DNA of 9,509 nucleotides from an uncultured Bacteroidales bacterium (GTDB taxonomy: Bacteria; Bacteroidota; Bacteroidia; Bacteroidales; Paludibacteraceae). Each line of letters opens with the position of its first letter. The first letter of the stretch is position 1. The position numbers were made by a program, and so were the translations under genes. The stretch is taken from assembly GCA_937901025.1 (NCBI GenBank), contig CALCGR010000083.1:1-9509 (forward strand). The letters are read 5' to 3'. The notes beneath the pieces are model-generated. The model was not told the DNA's origin. It did not search any database and saw only the letters and a list, made by a program, of their open reading frames with translations. This document shows positions 1 through 9,408 of this stretch, in pieces.

Positions 1-541
1 CAGTAGAAAGAGCGGATGCGAAGAGGCAGTCGGAACCCTCTGCCAGAGTAACGTCAACGAGTTGATCTTCCCACATCCACCAATTGGCACCCGGGTTTTC
101 TGCGGTGTATTCAAAACCGAAGATTTGACCGGAAACATAGAGGGTACTGTCCTTCATGAGGGCATTGCTGAAGTCACCGGTAGCGATTTGCCAATAGTTA
201 ACCGTCATACCCCAGATATTACCGGAGATGCGTTTCATACGGTTGGTGTCACCATTAACGTCACCAAGGCTGGTCCACTTGTTGATAGCCAAACCGCGTT
301 GTGCTCCTTCAGCAGTAGGAGTACCATTGAGGAAAGTCTCTAACCAAGTTCCGGTTACATCCACTGCAAAAACGAAAGTCTCATTCACTTTCATGTCGTT
401 AGCGGTAGCGAAAGAGTTCGTTTTGAGATCGTACTTAACGATGTAACGGCCATCAGCGCCTACAGGATTGTTGAGCGAGTAAGCTGCGCTCATTGTCATA
501 GCTGTCATAGCAGCTGCAACAAATAAGAAAAATTTTTTCAT
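1..541 (-). CDS. Exported protein of unknown function, 3' end beyond window
   Basis: Reading the minus strand from the ATG at 539-541, the frame stays open to the window edge, giving 180 codons with no stop, so the C-terminal part is missing. The product begins with a typical signal peptide: MKKFF, a hydrophobic Ala/Met-rich core, then SAAYS, with likely cleavage near residues 19-22. The visible mature part is rich in Asn, Thr, Gly and Trp (for example the run WWMWED near residue 155). That suggests a beta-rich secreted or surface protein, but I recognise no catalytic motif or family. The start is supported by a Bacteroidota-type promoter about 70 bases upstream and by the absence of any other ATG before the signal peptide. 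The gene has its own promoter and follows the terminator of the preceding lipoprotein unit, so it is probably transcribed separately. Its function is unknown. Confidence 0.8.
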   Translation of the reverse strand, partial: MKKFFLFVAAAMTAMTMSAAYSLNNPVGADGRYIVKYDLKTNSFATANDMKVNETFVFAVDVTGTWLETFLNGTPTAEGAQRGLAINKWTSLGDVNGDTNRMKRISGNIWGMTVNYWQIATGDFSNALMKDSTLYVSGQIFGFEYTAENPGANWWMWEDQLVDVTLAEGSDCLFASALST

Positions 542-561
542 ACGAGATAAATTTTTAAGTT

Positions 562-583
562 ATTGAGTTATAATTGAGTTATA
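562..583. repeat. Two perfect 11-bp tandem repeats in the leader of the first gene
   Basis: The unit attgagttata occurs at 562-572 and again directly at 573-583. It lies in the AT-rich 5' untranslated region about 21 bases ahead of the ATG at 541. It may be a spacer or a translation-enhancing leader. No function is evident. Confidence 0.6.
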
Positions 584-610
584 ATTTATTGCCTCATGCA
601 AAAAATCGCG

Positions 611-641
611 CAAAGGTACACTTTTTTTCCGACATACACAA
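611..641 (-). promoter_or_regulatory. Bacteroidota-type promoter of the partial exported-protein gene
   Basis: On the minus strand a -7 element TACCTTTG (611-618) is preceded, after 19 bp, by TTGT (638-641), a weak match to the -33 TTTG. Transcription would start near 604, leaving a leader of about 60 bases. The -7 box is identical to those at 2674-2681 and 9322-9329. Confidence 0.65.
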
Positions 642-659
642 TTTTTTTTCCAAAATGAT

Positions 660-697
660 AAAAAAACACAACCAATCCTCACGGAAGGGTAGTGTTT
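660..697 (-). terminator. Rho-independent terminator after the lipoprotein gene pair
   Basis: On the minus strand, AACACTACC (complement of 688-696) pairs with GGTTGTGTT (complement of 665-673). This gives eight pairs with one internal mismatch, and is followed at once by a T run (complement of 660-666). It lies 16 bases past the stop codon at 713 and just upstream of the next gene's promoter, as expected for the end of the transcription unit. Confidence 0.65.
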
Positions 698-712
698 TAA
701 ACAATAGGGCAA

Positions 713-1303
713 TTAATCACGCTCTGAATCAACATAAATCCGGCACAGCCATTCGCCCTCGTCTTTAACAAGAAAGAGCGTTCTTTCTGCGTTGCCACTC
801 TTAGATTCGCCGGTGCATGAATGTTCATCGGATGTAAACATCTCAGGCTTGAGACTCATTTTTACATAGTTTAAGAATTGTGCTTCTTCCTTATCATTAA
901 AGAAGGCTCCGGAATCCTTAAGAATACAACTTCCTTTAAAATTGTCGGGGAATAGTTTGGCACAAGCAGTCTCATATTCTGCGAAATAATTTCTAACTGC
1001 TTCAAAATTAGCATCGTCGGTTTTAGTATAAAAAGCGACACGTGTAACGATACTATCATTGACAATGATATAGCAGAACTCGTTGCCTTTTTTATACATA
1101 GATTCGCTACCCTGTTCCAAAGCGAAACCGATCTCTTTCATTTTTGCAAGGAAAGCATCTCCGTCGGTACCGAGAGCATCTTTTGCTGCTTGCATTTTGA
1201 CTTGGGCTTCCGGAGTTTGTTCGGGTTCGTTGTTGTTGTTGTCTTTACAACCTGTTAACGCGATGGCGGCTACAGCCATCAGTGCCAGAAAAACTTTTTT
1301 CAT
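713..1303 (-). CDS. Small predicted lipoprotein, unknown function
   Basis: This 196-residue protein starts with a lipoprotein signal peptide, MKKVFLALMAVAAIALTGCK. The lipobox LTGC puts the lipidated cysteine at residue 19. An Asn-rich tether (DNNNNEPEQ) follows, then a globular domain of about 165 residues with no motif I recognise. Cysteines at the middle and end of the mature part could form disulfides. The gene starts 38 bases downstream of the hydrolase lipoprotein stop, on the same strand and with no promoter in the gap, so the two are very probably co-transcribed. The DNA for the signal peptide is almost the same as in that upstream gene, while the mature parts are unrelated. Because the protein is probably anchored in the periplasm or outer membrane and sits beside a hydrolase, an accessory role is conceivable, but the sequence does not show one. 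Confidence 0.85.
   Translation of the reverse strand: MKKVFLALMAVAAIALTGCKDNNNNEPEQTPEAQVKMQAAKDALGTDGDAFLAKMKEIGFALEQGSESMYKKGNEFCYIIVNDSIVTRVAFYTKTDDANFEAVRNYFAEYETACAKLFPDNFKGSCILKDSGAFFNDKEEAQFLNYVKMSLKPEMFTSDEHSCTGESKSGNAERTLFLVKDEGEWLCRIYVDSERD
1251..1303 (-). repeat. Signal-peptide-coding duplicate, copy 1
   Basis: These 53 bases match 2551-2603 at 50 positions; the differences are at 1271, 1288 and 1292. They encode the start codon through the lipobox cysteine of the small lipoprotein. The similarity stops abruptly on both sides. Confidence 0.9.
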
Positions 1304-1340
1304 TTTTGTGTAATTTTTAATTGTTAGTAATAATTGTTAA

Positions 1341-2603
1341 TTATAATTCTTTCTTCAAGTCCACTTTATAGATTTTGGACATATCGTTACGCATGCAGAA
1401 GAGGATCGTGCGTTGTTTGGTATTGTAAATACACGACCAGTTGGTTACGTCACCCAACATCTCCACACCGAACGAGCCTTCCTGTAAGCAACGTAGGGCA
1501 TCCATCTCGTTCATTACGGGCTTATAGGACATCATCAAATGATTCACACGTACCTTGCTGCTATAGATATTCTGCCACCTATCGGTCAAATAATTGAAGG
1601 TGGCTGTCGGATTGCAGTAGTAATTCTCAATACTGTTATATTCGTAAGGAACGACGCGAGAAGTCAAATGAACAATATCATTTCTGTCTTTTGCACGAAG
1701 CACGTAGAGAGAGTCTTCCCAATACTCAAACACAGCGTAGTCGCCGGTGGCATCGGCTACCATCCAATGGACATTGAGAGAGGGGTGTGTAGCCACGAAA
1801 TCGTGCTTTCTCAAGAACTTCTCCACATCTTTCACCGTCTTACATTCGCTCAAGATGAGGTTGTGCATCAGGCTGGAGTTGATGGCCTTTTTCCCGCTTT
1901 TTTGCTCCACACGTCTTGGTCCATGCGTTTTGTCAGTGTCTTCCCTAAATACGGGCAACTGGAAAGCGCCAAAGCACAAACCGTGTTCGTTCATACCATC
2001 CATCGTCGCCACCGGTTGACGCAGCAAGCGGTGAAGGGAAGTGGTGCCATCGGAGAGGATACCATCCCCATTCTCACGTTGTTTGGTGGTTCCGTTATAC
2101 AATTTGGAATTGTAATTAGGAGCGGTGAGTTGGATATAGTCGTAGGTTCCGTTCACCTTGTTGAAAACCATACACATAGGACCGCCTGCGCCGTCGAAGT
2201 TTCGTCCGAAAAGCAGTTCGCCGGCTTCGTTGAAGCAAATAAATCCGGAGCAAGAGGGATGTTCTTCGTCAAACGGATCCTCATATCCGGCAGGATTGAA
2301 CCACAACTCGTTAATTGCATCATTAACCGCCTTGTTGGTGCGCAAGTCGGCGTCAATTAGCGTTGGGAAGGAAAGATCAGAAGCAAAGTCCATGTAATAG
2401 AACAGATCGGAAACACGGCGCAAGGACGATAGTGTTTGCTCCGCATTGGGGGCTTTGCACAGTTGTGCATTTGTAGGGTTGGTTACCGGCGCGCCCATCG
2501 AGTGGATGGGAGTGTACTCATCTTGTTGTGGTTCCGGACTTGGCTTACACCCTGTTAACGCGATGGCGGCAACAGCCATCAGTGCCAAAAATACTTTTTT
2601 CAT
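1341..2603 (-). CDS. Lipoprotein of the choloylglycine hydrolase / linear amide C-N hydrolase (Ntn) superfamily
   Basis: This 420-residue protein has a lipoprotein signal peptide with lipid-accepting Cys19. After a pro-region of about 98 residues comes CSGF (Cys118). GRNFD places Arg134 and Asp137 at +16 and +19 from that cysteine, the same spacing as Cys2/Arg18/Asp21 in bile salt hydrolases. Further family motifs are DGMNEHGL (about 202-209, oxyanion Asn205), HWMVADATGDYAVFEYW (279-295) and TNWSCIYN near residue 388. Family members cleave non-peptide C-N amide bonds after autoproteolysis exposes the cysteine; substrates include conjugated bile acids, penicillin and N-acyl amides. The long segment before the cysteine recalls NAAA/acid-ceramidase-type members, so the substrate cannot be assigned. 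The usual Asn of the TN motif appears to be Ser315 (HLTSR). It is the first gene of a unit with the small lipoprotein and is transcribed from the promoter at 2674-2705. Confidence 0.85.
   Translation of the reverse strand: MKKVFLALMAVAAIALTGCKPSPEPQQDEYTPIHSMGAPVTNPTNAQLCKAPNAEQTLSSLRRVSDLFYYMDFASDLSFPTLIDADLRTNKAVNDAINELWFNPAGYEDPFDEEHPSCSGFICFNEAGELLFGRNFDGAGGPMCMVFNKVNGTYDYIQLTAPNYNSKLYNGTTKQRENGDGILSDGTTSLHRLLRQPVATMDGMNEHGLCFGAFQLPVFREDTDKTHGPRRVEQKSGKKAINSSLMHNLILSECKTVKDVEKFLRKHDFVATHPSLNVHWMVADATGDYAVFEYWEDSLYVLRAKDRNDIVHLTSRVVPYEYNSIENYYCNPTATFNYLTDRWQNIYSSKVRVNHLMMSYKPVMNEMDALRCLQEGSFGVEMLGDVTNWSCIYNTKQRTILFCMRNDMSKIYKVDLKKEL
2551..2603 (-). repeat. Signal-peptide-coding duplicate, copy 2
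   Basis: This is the partner of 1251-1303, with 50 of 53 bases identical. It encodes the start codon through the lipobox cysteine of the hydrolase lipoprotein. Both copies give the same 20 amino acids. Confidence 0.9.
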
Positions 2604-2623
2604 ATGTTTAATAATTTACACAA

Positions 2624-2650
2624 AAATCCACCACGTATTGCGATGGATTT
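2624..2650 (-). promoter_or_regulatory. Possible leader hairpin of the hydrolase unit
   Basis: In the predicted 5' leader, AAATCCA (complement of 2644-2650) can pair with TGGATTT (complement of 2624-2630) across a 13-base loop. A short T run follows (complement of 2622-2626). It could be a weak attenuator or just a leader structure; the stem is AT-rich and short. Confidence 0.3.
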
Positions 2651-2673
2651 AAGGTAATTCTTCAAAATCGCTG

Positions 2674-2705
2674 CAAAGGTACTACTTTTTTTTGATATAT
2701 GCAAA
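2674..2705 (-). promoter_or_regulatory. Bacteroidota-type promoter of the hydrolase-lipoprotein unit
   Basis: On the minus strand the -33 TTTG (2702-2705) and -7 TACCTTTG (2674-2681) are 20 bp apart. The start of transcription would be near 2667, about 63 bases ahead of the ATG at 2603. The same arrangement occurs at three other promoters in the window. Confidence 0.75.
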
Positions 2706-2710
2706 TTAAA

Positions 2711-2726
2711 TACTAACATTTTAGTA
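2711..2726. promoter_or_regulatory. Palindrome just upstream of the hydrolase promoter
   Basis: TACTAA-CATT-TTAGTA is a perfect 6-bp inverted repeat five bases upstream of the -33 box. It may be an operator or a weak terminator for readthrough from the upstream secreted-protein gene. A chance AT-rich palindrome is possible. Confidence 0.3.
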
Positions 2727-2766
2727 ATTACCTGCATTTTCGCCACACCTACCAATATTTTATTAA

Positions 2767-2890
2767 TCACGCCCCCTTCACCATCGGTGGGGCCTCTACC
2801 GGCTTACTGCCACCGCTATGCGTGGCGATTCCTAAAAACGTATCCATCATCTCCGGCAGGAGCATCTCCCCACAATTTGACCGGGGAGTT
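2767..2890. other. GC-rich, palindrome-rich intergenic segment
   Basis: The segment is clearly richer in G+C than the flanking AT-rich DNA. It holds several short inverted repeats: CACC/GGTG at 2779-2789, GCCAC/GTGGC at 2809-2826, CTCC/GGAG at 2851-2862 and CTCCCC/GGGGAG at 2866-2888. On the minus strand a 32-codon frame runs from ATG at 2865 to TGA at 2767, but it has no convincing start signal and no recognised homology. The segment lies just past the stop of the BACON-like gene. It could be a repeated extragenic palindromic element, a structured 3' RNA or a gene remnant. The AT-rich bases 2727-2766 show nothing more. Confidence 0.35.
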
Positions 2891-2903
2891 ATATATTCTT
2901 TTT

Positions 2904-4718
2904 TCACAATTCTATTCCTTGAGTGTTATACCTTTTATTATTTTTGATTATCACCAATCGTCCGTTCTCCAAAACTTTGTGGATAGTGAATGGAGGAGTG
3001 TGGATAGTGTCTATATCCGTTGGCGATTGACGTCCACCCATGAAGACCGTCCTTGCCGGAGCGCTCGCCGGATTGTAAAGCCCCATCCCATCAACATCAA
3101 AATAGGCCCGATAAGCATCAATTGCATTCGACCCATAGGTGATATATAGTAGGTCATTATAGAGGATATACATTCCGCTAGGAACGGGACACTCCGTGAA
3201 CGAACCGAAAATATGGTTCCCCTCTACTTCAGCATTGACTTCTGTGGCGGGATCATAAGTCACATTAATTTGATTTGCCGTCGCTTTGAACACATAGGGT
3301 TTTCCTGCTACTAATTGGTCGATTGGCGTTAATGCGATGCCCTGTTCCGGGTCTTTGGTTCCCTGTACTTCATAAAACGTTCCGCCTTCCAGTTGGGTCG
3401 ACTGCCAAGGCAAGCAAATGGTTCCCCAATGGTCTTTGGGAACAGTGCGCGAATAAACCTTCCACATCGGTTCTTGCGTAATGTTATACGTAAGAGTCTT
3501 GCCGCGGAAATTCAGCACCACCTGTCCTTGGCGAACAGTAGCCGTATTGTTCGCCTCTGCCGAGAAGTTCCACGTAGTAAAATCCTCGTCTTTGATACAG
3601 GTTAACGAAACATAATCCGGTTTGGTAATAACCCAACCACTATCGGATGCATATTGACAATTGGCATAGGTAGTGCGGGTGGGACGAATCCCTATATCCT
3701 TATTAACTCCGGCCGCCGGAAAAGTTATATCCATCGACTCTCCCTCTTTGGGATAAAGTACCGGGAACATCGCATGCACGGAAATAGCCAAAGTATAACT
3801 AGGAAAATAGGCTTCTTTACCCTCTTTATTTATAACATATCCCCAATAATTGCAGTTCTCCCTCTCTTGTGCAATCATAACACAAAAATCGCAACCGCTA
3901 TTTTTCATATCACTCAGTTCTATTACAAACGGACCATTAATACTAATCGGAGTAGCAAAAGTCTTATTAAGAGCACCTCGATTCTTATCTGAATGTTCCA
4001 AACAATCCTCCTTTGTTAATATGCCTGTCCATAAAGATTTTGTCTTATCCGCTGCGTTATTTGTCTTACCTCCGACGGCGGTAGCCTTATAGATATTGAC
4101 GACGACGTGAGCACCCTCCGTGGGGAACATATCTTTCATTGTTTGATTATCTTTATAAGCACAAATGGGGATATTGATACCATCGATATACATCACATCA
4201 GAATTATTAAAATACAACCCCATTGCATCATACTTCTCTGTCCCGTATGAAGTTGTTCTTGATAGCGCAATTCCATCTTCCCCTTGCGCTAAATCACACC
4301 TCAGTTTTGCCGGTGTCATATAGTGCATCTCCGAATCACCTACTTTTAACCATAAATTAGCATTATATAGTTGGCCTGTCGCACCATATTGATAATTCAT
4401 TTTTCCATCTTGTTTGAGTTGAGGTATATGGTACTTGCCTTTCATAGAAACATCGTGTGTATATGACTCGCTATTTATTGCCACCCAGGATCCCGCATAC
4501 CAATCCCCGGCACCGGTCGTAGACGAATAAGTTACTTTCCCCTCGGGGGAATAAGGAGCATAGATTTCTGCAGGAAGGAGCCCACCGGAAAGGGATGTTC
4601 CGGATACAAAAGCCCCCTTAGGCAAAGAATAAAAAGAAGACTCTTCCGCTCGCGATGGAAGGCTCACGCAAGTCACAAGGAGCAGAAAAAAAAGAAGAAG
4701 AAAAACTTTGTGGTTCAT
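2904..4718 (-). CDS. Secreted BACON-like domain protein
   Basis: This 604-residue protein starts at the ATG at 4716-4718, just behind its promoter. Residues 1-24 form a signal peptide: MNHK, a run of Leu/Phe, then SLPSRA. Residues 25-340 are an Asn/Tyr-rich beta-type region I do not recognise. Residues about 345-418 resemble a BACON domain: GWVITKPDYVSLT, then NNTATVRQGQVVLNF, ending YNITQEP. Residues about 419-560 start WKVYSRTVPKDHWGTICLPW and resemble a beta-sandwich seen in many secreted Bacteroidales proteins. The last 25 residues (KVLENGRLVIIKNNKRYN then TQGIEL) resemble the C-terminal tails of such exported proteins and may be an export or anchoring signal, but this is not certain. BACON domains are usually linked to glycan or mucin binding. 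There is no catalytic motif. The open frame continues upstream to 5372 only as antisense of uvrA. Confidence 0.8.
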   Translation of the reverse strand: MNHKVFLLLFFLLLVTCVSLPSRAEESSFYSLPKGAFVSGTSLSGGLLPAEIYAPYSPEGKVTYSSTTGAGDWYAGSWVAINSESYTHDVSMKGKYHIPQLKQDGKMNYQYGATGQLYNANLWLKVGDSEMHYMTPAKLRCDLAQGEDGIALSRTTSYGTEKYDAMGLYFNNSDVMYIDGINIPICAYKDNQTMKDMFPTEGAHVVVNIYKATAVGGKTNNAADKTKSLWTGILTKEDCLEHSDKNRGALNKTFATPISINGPFVIELSDMKNSGCDFCVMIAQERENCNYWGYVINKEGKEAYFPSYTLAISVHAMFPVLYPKEGESMDITFPAAGVNKDIGIRPTRTTYANCQYASDSGWVITKPDYVSLTCIKDEDFTTWNFSAEANNTATVRQGQVVLNFRGKTLTYNITQEPMWKVYSRTVPKDHWGTICLPWQSTQLEGGTFYEVQGTKDPEQGIALTPIDQLVAGKPYVFKATANQINVTYDPATEVNAEVEGNHIFGSFTECPVPSGMYILYNDLLYITYGSNAIDAYRAYFDVDGMGLYNPASAPARTVFMGGRQSPTDIDTIHTPPFTIHKVLENGRLVIIKNNKRYNTQGIEL

Positions 4719-4737
4719 TGCTGTTTTGTTTTGACCG

Positions 4738-4769
4738 CAAAGATAATGTTTTTTTTCCAAACTGCCAAA
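4738..4769 (-). promoter_or_regulatory. Bacteroidota-type promoter of the BACON-like protein gene
   Basis: On the minus strand the -33 TTTG (4766-4769) and -7 TATCTTTG (4738-4745) are 20 bp apart. Transcription would start about 13 bases ahead of the ATG at 4718, which fixes that start codon and excludes the longer upstream frame. Confidence 0.8.
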
Positions 4770-4810
4770 TATTTTTGTGTTTTTTGGTACAAAACGAGGA
4801 AAATATTTGG
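4765..4810. promoter_or_regulatory. Inverted repeat spanning both divergent -33 boxes
   Basis: CCAAATATTTT (4765-4775) and its exact reverse complement AAAATATTTGG (4800-4810) form 11-bp arms 24 bases apart. Each arm contains the -33 TTTG of one of the two divergent promoters. It could bind a shared regulator, or be paired UP-like -33 contexts. Confidence 0.5.
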
Positions 4811-4837
4811 TCAAGTCAGAAAAAAGTAGTATCTTTG
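4806..4837 (+). promoter_or_regulatory. Bacteroidota-type promoter of uvrA
   Basis: The -33 TTTG (4806-4809) and -7 TATCTTTG (4830-4837) are 20 bp apart. Transcription should start near 4843, about 35 bases ahead of the TTG start. No LexA-like SOS box is evident around it. Confidence 0.8.
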
Positions 4838-4877
4838 CAAATTCATTCGAAAAAAGGCAAAAAACAACCAAAAAAAA

Positions 4878-7650
<2,773 letters not shown>

Positions 7651-7655
<5 letters not shown>

Positions 7656-7675
7656 AGTTATTTTTGTAGAGTTAT
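7651..7675. repeat. 11-bp direct repeat between convergent stop codons
   Basis: TGTAGAGTTAT occurs at 7651-7661, covering the uvrA stop TAG, and at 7665-7675, touching the nucleotidase stop. It is a small local duplication. Confidence 0.6.
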
Positions 7676-9282
7676 CAGCGGCCACAGAACAAGATTCGTC
7701 CTTGTGCCTTATTGTATTGCGTCGGGATAGAGCCTTGCAAGGAGTTGATGATATAGTTTTGCAGGCACTCGGTGTCGGTGAGCATCTTATCGTTGATGAT
7801 CTTAGCGTTCTTCAGTCCGCGCGACTCGCCTTCGTACACCACATAGTCCGTGGCGGCGAGGGTATAGGTAGCGTTCAGATCAAGGGCTTGCCATTGTCCG
7901 TTCTTCATCACTTCCACGTCAAACACACGGCGTTCGCCGGTGATAAGCAGGCCGTTATTAGCGTCCCAGTCCAAGTGGTTTTTGATGGTAGTATCCACCT
8001 TACAGCGGATGCCGCTTATTTGGGCGAAGGCGCCCAGTTCGTTGGGGCATTGGTGGTAAGCTTCCTCCAGGGCGTCGATGAGTTGTTGACCGGTCACTTG
8101 AGCTACGCACATAAAGTTATTGAACGGGGATACGCTCAGGATGTTTCCGTAGGTGATGTCGCCCATCACGATGTTCGTACGGACGCCGCCGCCGTTCACC
8201 CATCCTATGTCGGTATGCATCTGGTCGCGATAGGCATCGGCCACCAAGTCTCCGAGATTGGTTTCTTGTTTACGGATGGCGCGTTCGCCGTTGTGGAGGG
8301 TAGTTAAGTCGACGGGCGTATATCCCACCACGCGTCCCAGCAGGGGTTGGGTGAGGGCTACTACGTTGAGATATGCCTCGTGCACTTTGTCACTTTGCGG
8401 GAGGTTCTGCGCCGAGTACAGTTGGACGCGAGGAGCCGCCTCGCGCGACAGGGTCAAGCAGCCCACATAAGCCAGTCCGGTTCCCGTTTGGGCTACCGCT
8501 ACCGGGTGGTCTTGTCCTATCGGTTGGATCTCGGAGTTAATGACCGAGTGGCTATGTCCGTCGATGAGTACATCCACGCCGGTCAGTTGTTCCAGCAGTT
8601 CCCAAGAGGCCAGGTGTTCGCCCAGCGGATCGATACCCATATGCGTGAGTAGGATGACCCAGTCCGGTTTGCCCAAGCGCACTTTATCAACCACTTTCTG
8701 CACGGTTTGGACCAGCGAGTCTTTGGAGAAGGAGCACAGGCGGTTTCCGTCTTTATCGAAAGTGGCATAGGCTTCCAGTTGTTCGGTAGCAGAGGTAAGG
8801 ACGCCGACAAAAGCGACGCGATAGCGGCCGATGTTCGTAATAGTAAACGCCGGCAGGCAGGCTTGGTTTTTCTCGTCCAACAGGTTGGCACAGATCATAG
8901 CGGTTTGTCCCAACGAGTCGCGCATACTCATTAGGTAATCCACTCCGTAGTCCAGGTCGTGGTTGCCGATTGTGACCACGTCATACCCTACGGTGTTCAT
9001 CATATCTACGCAGAACTGTCCCTTGGACATAGCCGCGTAAGCGGACCCTTGCAGGAAATCCCCTACGGATACGGTCAAGACCGGATATCCGGCATCTTTG
9101 AGGGCATCGCGGAATCCGGCGAGGTACTCATAACGGTCCACGGAACCGTGTACATCATTCTCGAAGACAATCTTCAACGGTTTGGTAGGATCGATGTCTT
9201 TCGCTTTGGGTCGGAAGGGTGCAGCAACACCCCATACTAATGGCGCAATCAGTGCGCAAAATAATAGTGTTTGTCTGTTCAT
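7675..9282 (-). CDS. Exported 5'-nucleotidase / cyclic-nucleotide phosphodiesterase family metallophosphatase
   Basis: This 535-residue protein matches the two-domain UshA/5'-nucleotidase family, which removes phosphate from extracytoplasmic nucleotides. Residues 1-21 are a hydrophobic export signal. The N-terminal metallophosphatase domain shows NDVHG (42-46, Asp43 and His45), VGDFLQGS (73-80, Asp75), GNHDLDYG (106-113), LTHMGID (212-218, His214) and DGHSHS (241-246, His243 and His245). Together these supply the usual dimetal ligands. The C-terminal nucleotide-binding domain shows TNLGDLVADAYR (341-352), NGGGVRTN (363-370, Arg368), GDITYGNILSVSPFNN (374-389) and YTLAATDYVV (473-482). Length and motif order are normal and nothing is missing. 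The exact substrate is uncertain: 5'-nucleotides, UDP-sugars and 2',3'-cyclic nucleotides are all handled by relatives. It is transcribed alone from the promoter at 9322-9353 and is convergent with uvrA, 19 bases apart. Confidence 0.92.
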   Translation of the reverse strand: MNRQTLLFCALIAPLVWGVAAPFRPKAKDIDPTKPLKIVFENDVHGSVDRYEYLAGFRDALKDAGYPVLTVSVGDFLQGSAYAAMSKGQFCVDMMNTVGYDVVTIGNHDLDYGVDYLMSMRDSLGQTAMICANLLDEKNQACLPAFTITNIGRYRVAFVGVLTSATEQLEAYATFDKDGNRLCSFSKDSLVQTVQKVVDKVRLGKPDWVILLTHMGIDPLGEHLASWELLEQLTGVDVLIDGHSHSVINSEIQPIGQDHPVAVAQTGTGLAYVGCLTLSREAAPRVQLYSAQNLPQSDKVHEAYLNVVALTQPLLGRVVGYTPVDLTTLHNGERAIRKQETNLGDLVADAYRDQMHTDIGWVNGGGVRTNIVMGDITYGNILSVSPFNNFMCVAQVTGQQLIDALEEAYHQCPNELGAFAQISGIRCKVDTTIKNHLDWDANNGLLITGERRVFDVEVMKNGQWQALDLNATYTLAATDYVVYEGESRGLKNAKIINDKMLTDTECLQNYIINSLQGSIPTQYNKAQGRILFCGR

Positions 9283-9321
9283 ATGAAGTATAATTTTGGG
9301 TTATGATTCGCTTTGAGAGTG

Positions 9322-9353
9322 CAAAGGTACGGAAATTTTTCGATATGTGCAAA
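9322..9353 (-). promoter_or_regulatory. Bacteroidota-type promoter of the nucleotidase gene
   Basis: On the minus strand the -33 TTTG (9350-9353) and -7 TACCTTTG (9322-9329) are 20 bp apart. Transcription would start near 9315, about 33 bases ahead of the ATG at 9282. Confidence 0.75.
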
Positions 9354-9363
9354 TTTATTTGCA
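9348..9363. promoter_or_regulatory. Palindrome overlapping the nucleotidase -33 box
   Basis: TGCAAAT-TT-ATTTGCA is a perfect 7-bp inverted repeat containing the -33 TTTG. It may be an operator, or a chance duplication of the -33 motif. Confidence 0.35.
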
Positions 9364-9408
9364 AAATTTAAGAAATCTCTCACAGATTCCGCAGATTTAT
9401 TATATCTC

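Noticed and set aside
1539..2360. 273-codon plus-strand open frame
   Set aside because: It is antisense to the well-supported hydrolase and shows no domain or plausible promoter.
4668..4670. Lipoprotein cysteine in the BACON-like protein signal peptide (VTC, residue 17)
   Set aside because: The residue before the cysteine is Thr, not Gly/Ala/Ser, and a good signal-peptidase I site (SRA) follows at residue 24.
4738..4877. SOS (LexA) box in front of uvrA
   Set aside because: No CTG-N10-CAG or other recognisable LexA palindrome is present. The dyad found there overlaps -33 boxes and has a different form.
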